From NCBI GenBank assembly GCA_934178345.1, contig CAKPQG010000040.1:1-11515 (forward strand): DNA of 11,515 bases, read 5' to 3'. Origin of the DNA: an uncultured Dialister sp. Lineage in GTDB: Bacteria > Bacillota > Negativicutes > Veillonellales > Dialisteraceae. Shown here one piece after another: positions 11,449-11,515 of this stretch (its first letter is position 1; each line of letters starts with the position of its first letter). The notes beneath the pieces were generated by a model. The model was given only the letters and a program-made list of their open reading frames with translations, was not told the DNA's origin and searched no databases. The position numbers and the translations under genes are program-made.

Positions 11449-11515
11449 ATTAAGTTAAGGAAATCGTTAGCTACGTAACGTCTTGCTTCCCCCTTCGGGG
11501 GAAGTGCCGAAGGCA
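11446..11515 (+). repeat. Element C, copy 2 (cut by the window end)
   Basis: GCTATTAAGTTAAGGAAATC, GTTAGCTACGTAACGTCTTG, the CTTCCCCC-TTC-GGGGGAAG hairpin and GTGCCGAAGGCA match 6445-6520. The GCGCC centre between GTTA and TAAC has become GCTACG, so the GTTA...TAAC dyad is kept. Confidence 0.7.

Overview
The window looks like a chromosomal piece of a Firmicute of moderately high GC. The signs are strong AGGAGG ribosome binding sites, a Gram-positive-type holin and lysozyme pair, a YolD-like protein coupled to a Y-family polymerase, and a DcuC-type transporter. An anaerobe of the Negativicutes (Selenomonas, Mitsuokella, Megasphaera or Dialister type) would fit, but that placement is inference from gene style and was not tested. 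The genes are ordinary chromosomal genes, while an unusually large share of the window (four intergenic blocks of roughly 0.5-1.6 kb) is made of layered repeats.

Layout: 1-74 is the 3' end of tuf (EF-Tu), followed by a terminator. 75-1720 has no credible gene. It holds a heptamer tract, two co-linear copies of a ~400 bp hairpin-rich repeat, an inverted copy of a ~150 bp palindromic element, and a 159 bp MITE-like element between a promoter and a start codon. 1721-3088 is a DcuC-family transporter. 3089-3627 is repeats. 3628-4650 is a nucleoside hydrolase, followed by a terminator at 4801-4843. 4907-5383 (holin) and 5551-6183 (GH25 lysozyme) form a two-gene lysis cassette without any other phage genes. 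6184-7013 is repeats. On the minus strand lie a Y-family DNA polymerase (8574-7315) and an overlapping YolD-like gene (7322-7014), then a DUF4405-like membrane protein (9363-8716) and a PaaI-like thioesterase (9938-9450). 10182-10751 on the plus strand is a small sigma-70-like factor. 10752-11515 is repeats, including a 313 bp-period tandem duplication.

The most striking signal is a set of 7-nt tandem repeats (GTGACTR and relatives). They lie directly 3' of the stop codons of seven genes, always with the GTGACTR strand equal to the coding strand, and in three cases the stop codon sits inside the repeat. Two further tracts, YTGAACC and CTCCTAA, have other sequences but the same 7-nt period. 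Separately, four interspersed repeat families recur in a largely fixed order and keep hairpins while their stem sequences change.

Functional links I would defend are: polymerase plus YolD as one translationally coupled lesion-bypass operon, perhaps with an SOS-like box upstream; holin plus lysozyme as a lysis or secretion pair; and a MITE that supplies almost the whole 5' leader of the transporter mRNA. A link between the orphan sigma factor and the lysis cassette is only speculation by analogy with TcdR/TcdE and UviA/UviB.
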